Source of the DNA: Gracilaria gracilis
Taxonomy: Eukaryota > Rhodophyta > Florideophyceae > Gracilariales > Gracilariaceae
NCBI GenBank assembly: GCA_030374805.1
Contig: JARGSG010000251.1
Coordinates: 1 to 64,000 of the forward strand
DNA: 64,000 nt
Direction of reading: 5' to 3'
Shown: piece by piece, positions 60,326-64,000 of the stretch
Numbering within the stretch: position 1 is the first letter of the stretch
Layout: every line of letters starts with the position of its first letter
Program-made: the position numbers and the translations under genes
Notes under the pieces: model-generated
The model's database searches: none
What the model saw: the letters and a program-made list of their open reading frames with translations, nothing else
What the model was told of the DNA's origin: nothing

Positions 60326-60740
60326 ATGAAAGAAGTAAAGATGAGCACTTACTTTGCACATGAGAAGTTGTGCCTAGTGAGAGAGCGCTTCTTTAACCAG
60401 AAACGCACTACATTAGTTGTAATTACGCTAGATGTGCCTATAAATGAGAGAGCAAATGAGGTAGCGTCTTATATGAACAAGCGGACAATGCGTTGCAATT
60501 GTGCCACAAACGCAAAGCGGGATCCTGAACACGTAGTGTTTTGCTGTGCTTTGAACAAGCGCTCGAGGAGGGCGCTCATGGCTGGAACACCGCAAGATGC
60601 AAAAACGTCCATCAGGTCTCTTATTAGATATGACCCTCAGAAGTTCTTGGCCTTTTTAAAGAGAGAGAGCTTCCTTTGAAGCTCTACTACAGTATCGGAA
60701 TAAGGTACTGTTGTCCACAATAAAGAAGAAGAAATGAGAG
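60326..60740 (+). mobile_element. Longest retroposon fragment, copy C: C-terminus of a non-LTR reverse transcriptase
   Basis: A 117-codon frame (60326..60679) ends in PQKFLAFLKRESFL. Before that is a cysteine-histidine knuckle typical of the end of LINE proteins (MRCNCATNAKRDPEHVVFCC, with Cys-x-Cys and His-x4-Cys). After the stop the sequence is AATAAAGAAGAAGAA, then (GA)n. The frame begins inside the element and lacks all catalytic motifs. This copy defines the coding sense of the whole family. Confidence 0.75.
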
Positions 60741-62033
60741 AGAGAGAGAAGTTGTGGCAAGCTCTAAATGGATGTGGTTTGGTTTGGCATGAACATTTTG
60801 TTTTTATTGTTTCGGCAGATCTCGATCTCCGCTATTTCCAACATGCAGCAGAGAGATGACGAGGGCCGGCCCTGTGAATCACAGGCAGTTACACAACCCA
60901 AAGTCTGGGGTTTCAAAGCCATTGAAAAGCACCTGACTAATTGCTCGATCATAACGTTCTGACTTGTGAAGAATGAAATATAGGCTAGCCCTCTTAACCC
61001 CCCTAACCTGCGTTGCAACAGTAACTGTACATCCAGCAGGAATCTCCTTCGTGGGAGATAAAGGAAGAATCCCTCCAATGGCCAATGACAATCCTTACCT
61101 AGACGCCGGAACCTGCTTCATTGCAGCTTGAAAATGAACATATTTCCCCAGATTAGTAAGGTTGCCCTTGGTAGTCCAGGAACTAGACTAGCGGGGTAAA
61201 ACACTAGCGTTTACTCTTGTACTAATGTCTATGTGGCCAGAGGGCTCAAAAGAGAATTTCAAGAAACTACAGCACGATCTCGAAGGACATGCATTTTGAA
61301 AAGCCATCTACAGATATAAGGATACCTTGGGTGCTTCAGACACGCTGCTTGGAGCATGTTCTTGAAGAGCAGTACACGAGATTCCATGATTTGGGCTTAA
61401 CTAGAAGCACATGAGTACCTTTGTAGAGTGGCGACTGCTTACCATGGAAACGATAAGATTATCTATCACAGTATCTCGTATACACATGCAAGCTGGATGT
61501 CAAAAGAACCCGAGTCTATGATGAGGTTTAGCATCATAAAGGCTCTTGAATAGCAACATGATCACGCATCCATCACAGGAATCAGGTCCATATGTTCAAC
61601 TGTTCGTAGAAGAGGCATCATACAGTCTTGTCACGTCCAAAGTCACTCAGACTTGACTCGTGTCTCCGAATTTGATAGAAGTCAGGTTTGACACATACCC
61701 TCACAATACGGCGTGGGGGGGCTCGGTTAAAAAGGGCCCTGACACGAGATTTCTAGCAATAAGAATGAAGAACAAACACCAAGCCCAAATGACTCATCCT
61801 GTGTCGATACCAACATGCATACAAAGAAGCAACTGCTATCGTTCACCCAATTCATTCTTCAACTCTTCCAATGCGATAACAAGGCCTTCTCCTACTATTC
61901 GAACAGTGCCTGCATGGTATCTACTGTACCTATCATGGGATATCGAAAGTGCGCCAAACTATTGCATGGGGATATTTGGAGCTACAGGCACAAATATAGC
62001 GCAATCGGCTTCACTGTTGGCAACAAAAAAATC
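60741..62033. other. Gene-poor stretch, possibly with retroelement debris
   Basis: No intact gene. On the minus strand near 61265..61310 the reading ISVDGFSKCMSFEIV recalls the core of a retroviral-type integrase, but stops interrupt it on both sides. A 125-codon plus-strand frame (61660..62037) has no family features. I cannot decide between a decayed LTR element and chance. Confidence 0.3.
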
Positions 62034-63518
62034 CTAGCGTGCCTTAACAGAGACGGTTTCATGGTCGCTTTCAAGTGATAAGTCAACCAAGGCAGCCGGA
62101 TGCTTATCTTCCACGTCTTGTTTAAGCTCTCCACCTTCCAGCGGAGCATCGACATCTGCCAGCCGGTCGACAGGAAGTTTAAGACCTCGAATGTACTTGG
62201 GTTCAGTCTGACCAAACATAGTTGGAATCTTTTGCGGCCGAAAATGATTTCGCTCACCGCCATCCGTACCATGATTTGGAACATCAACAATACTTACTGG
62301 CGATGCCGTGTACACGAATGAATCGTCACGCGAATCTTCTTCAGAAGGTTGTTCAAAAGAGTTCTGTGCGCTGTCTTGGGCATGACGTGCAGCGGCAGCA
62401 TCCCATGAACTCTGTGCAAGGTGAGCCGATACTTGGGCAGGATTGTCTGACGTAGACACTTGTTGTAGAAGAACTTGTGGCTGTTTCGTTACCGATCCTC
62501 GAGAAGACCCTCTAGACATTTTTCGACGTGACGCAGGGAGTGGAACCGTCTCAACATAAACATCGTCGGCCCAATCATCCTCTTGGTCCGACCAAGTATC
62601 AAACGAACTTGACCGAACACGTCGTCTTCTCCGTCGTCGGTCCCGAGGGGCATACTCTGGCATTGGCTTGTTCTGCGAAAGCCAGAACTGAAACATCATG
62701 CCCGCGGTTCCAATGACCAATGCAAGTAAAACGTACAGAACAAGCCACGCATTAATATGACCTGCCTCCGCACTCGCAAGATCTTCCGTCGTGGGAAAGT
62801 GACCCGCAAAGTGCCCAACTCCGAACGTAGCGGCAGCACTACCAGCATACGCAGTACTGAAGATGAGCATTTGCTTCTGAAGACAAAGAGCTAACAGGCC
62901 GAAAATAAGCCCGGCGACGCTCGCAGTGACGATGAAGGCCAGTTCAGGGTCGGCTGGATAAGCAGACGCAATGAGAGTAGTTTTGAAACATGACGCAAGA
63001 ACGACGCCAAGCGCAGCACCGACGGCAAACATTCCAAAGTTGAGCGCCCTCAGAGCTATGAAACCTAACATTGCGCCACCTAGTAACATAGCTGCAATGG
63101 ATATCCACGCGGCAGCTGGGGTGTCTTCGTGTAACACGGAAGATACCGCTACGAAACATAAGCCACCACCGGACACAAAGGCGGCTAGAAAGAGAACGGG
63201 TGCGAGTAAAAAGTAACCGAAGAACGATACAGATATACCAGTAGGTATGGCGATTATGCGTAGTGCGTCTGAATAATGTAGGAGGATACTATTCGCTCTT
63301 GCAATAGCCGAAGCCGTTGCATTGGAGATAGCAGGTGCGATGTTGTCCATATCCTGCAGAGCATGTTGCGATGGTAGACCATGAAGCTGTAACAACTGTC
63401 GATGTTCGTGATGGTTATGAATAGGAAAGTCCCGCGTTTCGAGCTGGCTTTGACTGATTGGTAACGCAAAAGAAATCGTGAACAGGGCGAGGAAGAAGGT
63501 AAGTTGAATGCGTTGCAT
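62034..63518 (-). CDS. TMEM198-like multi-pass membrane protein (DUF4203 type)
   Basis: The product is 494 residues from ATG 63518; a longer frame runs upstream only from a non-ATG codon. A signal peptide (MQRIQLTFFLALFTISFALP) is followed by a lumenal segment and then about seven membrane helices between residues 85 and 300: SFFGYFLLAPVLFLAAFVSG, ISIAAMLLGGAMLGFIALRAL, FGMFAVGAALGVVLAS, FIVTASVAGLIFGLLALC, LIFSTAYAGSAAATFGVG, and WLVLYVLLALVIGTAGMMF. The Gly-rich helices match the TMEM198/DUF4203 fold. The C-terminal ~190 residues are cytosolic, Arg-rich at first (RRRRRRR) and then acidic, unlike animal TMEM198, so the role may differ. Human TMEM198 acts in Wnt signalling; that function is not expected here. 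Confidence 0.78.
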   Translation of the reverse strand: MQRIQLTFFLALFTISFALPISQSQLETRDFPIHNHHEHRQLLQLHGLPSQHALQDMDNIAPAISNATASAIARANSILLHYSDALRIIAIPTGISVSFFGYFLLAPVLFLAAFVSGGGLCFVAVSSVLHEDTPAAAWISIAAMLLGGAMLGFIALRALNFGMFAVGAALGVVLASCFKTTLIASAYPADPELAFIVTASVAGLIFGLLALCLQKQMLIFSTAYAGSAAATFGVGHFAGHFPTTEDLASAEAGHINAWLVLYVLLALVIGTAGMMFQFWLSQNKPMPEYAPRDRRRRRRRVRSSSFDTWSDQEDDWADDVYVETVPLPASRRKMSRGSSRGSVTKQPQVLLQQVSTSDNPAQVSAHLAQSSWDAAAARHAQDSAQNSFEQPSEEDSRDDSFVYTASPVSIVDVPNHGTDGGERNHFRPQKIPTMFGQTEPKYIRGLKLPVDRLADVDAPLEGGELKQDVEDKHPAALVDLSLESDHETVSVKAR

Positions 63519-63804
63519 CTCGAAGCAGACGCGGCGCAGGCGTGTGAGGGGGACGATGGATGTACGCGGCGCTAAGGCGGCGCGGAGGGCCCCGGGCTGC
63601 GGTGGAGAGGCAATGAAGATTCTCTTCACACACGGCAATGAGAGCGGTCTGCTTAGGAGGTGGTGTCAGCGCAACGCAGCGCAACGCAGCGCAGCGCGCA
63701 GGACGGAAAGCATCGCTGTTATTACAGTCGAGTGGTAGATAGATAGAACCGGTTTGTAAGATTTGAATAAATATTTTTAGAATTTCTGCAAGCCCCGTAC
63801 GACG
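63519..63804. other. Upstream region of the TMEM198-like gene with a short tandem repeat
   Basis: AGCGCAACGC is repeated about three times at 63668..63698. The rest, up to tRNA-Val, is the likely promoter. Confidence 0.6.
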
Positions 63805-63878
63805 GCTCTCGTAGCTCAGTTGGTTAGAGCGCCAGCCTAACATGCTGGAGGTCAGGAGTTCGACCCTCCTCGAGAGTA
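63805..63878 (+). tRNA. tRNA-Val(AAC)
   Basis: Complete cloverleaf: acceptor GCTCTCG (63805..63811) with CGAGAGT (63871..63877). The D-arm is GCTC/GAGC (63814..63830), and the anticodon arm is CCAGC-CTAACAT-GCTGG (63832..63848) with anticodon AAC. The variable loop is AGGTC and the T-arm AGGAG-TTCGACC-CTCCT (63854..63870). No intron. The discriminator is A at 63878. Confidence 0.96.
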
Positions 63879-63885
63879 GATCATC

Positions 63886-63894
63886 TTTTTTTTT
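63886..63894 (+). terminator. RNA polymerase III terminator of tRNA-Val
   Basis: A run of nine or more T residues starts about 8 nt after the tRNA 3' end, the usual stop signal for RNA polymerase III. The remainder to 64000 shows nothing recognisable. Confidence 0.8.
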
Positions 63895-64000
63895 CGTTCG
63901 TCGCAATCCTATTTCCTCAATTCACTTAATTTTGGACATCGCCGTCCATATCTACCTTCTTCGATCTTGCATTTGCGAATCTGCACTGACTGAGGAACTT

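Noticed and set aside
61660..62037. 125-codon plus-strand frame as a gene
   Set aside because: No domain or targeting signal, and it overlaps the end of the TMEM198-like gene on the other strand.
1..64000. CRISPR array, rRNA genes or plasmid/phage features
   Set aside because: No regularly spaced direct repeats, rRNA motifs or prokaryotic mobile genes were seen.

Overview
The window looks like nuclear DNA of a red alga (Rhodophyta). Three things in the sequence point there. A small phycobilisome core linker (ApcC type) carries a plastid transit peptide at 2109..2468, so the cell has phycobilisomes but encodes this linker in the nucleus. A tRNA-Tyr gene (1465..1561) has a normal intron after position 37 plus an extra insertion in the D-arm region, a layout best known from Cyanidioschyzon nuclear tRNAs. 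The genome is also compact and intron-poor: genes are mostly uninterrupted, and the few introns are short (79 to 124 nt), several with a GTACGT donor. The species cannot be named from the sequence alone.

Layout. 0-3.5 kb: the end of an oxidoreductase gene, a retroposon fragment, tRNA-Tyr and the phycobilisome linker. 3.5-17.4 kb: one intronless 4,599-residue cytoplasmic dynein-1 heavy chain gene on the minus strand, divergent from NMD3 (18.3-19.9 kb) across a promoter region rich in GTGTAC repeats and containing a 70-bp imperfect palindrome. 20-24 kb: retroposon fragments, hairpins and eIF3d. 24.0-28.45 kb: an apparently intact non-LTR retrotransposon with two ORFs and a restriction-like endonuclease, bounded by a 12-bp target-site duplication. 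28.6-40.3 kb: YbeY, RTF1 and two half-size ABCA transporters in divergent orientation. 40.6-52.1 kb: a dense block of small housekeeping genes (TrmO-like, VMA21-like, ERV1/ALR, a membrane RING protein, two tandem BAR-type proteins, NDUFA5, YKT6, a plastid membrane protein). 52.5-58.4 kb: a C-terminally truncated DASH/PHR2-type photolyase homologue, an LRR protein and small unknown genes. 58.4-62.0 kb: a gene-poor stretch with retroposon debris. 62.0-64 kb: a TMEM198-like membrane protein and tRNA-Val.

Four genes only make sense when spliced: YbeY, ABCA-1, NDUFA5 and YKT6. YKT6 contains a 10-nt microexon. Most other genes are single exons, and there is no operon-like grouping beyond shared divergent promoters. 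The encoded functions are general eukaryotic ones (motor transport, ribosome export and translation, transcription elongation, vesicle fusion, V-ATPase assembly, mitochondrial complex I and disulfide relay) plus plastid functions (phycobilisome linker, YbeY, a plastid membrane protein). The most unusual items are the dynein heavy chain in an apparently phycobilisome-bearing alga, the doubly interrupted tRNA-Tyr, the intact retrotransposon with its duplication, a second retroposon family with GAA-repeat tails, and the half-photolyase.
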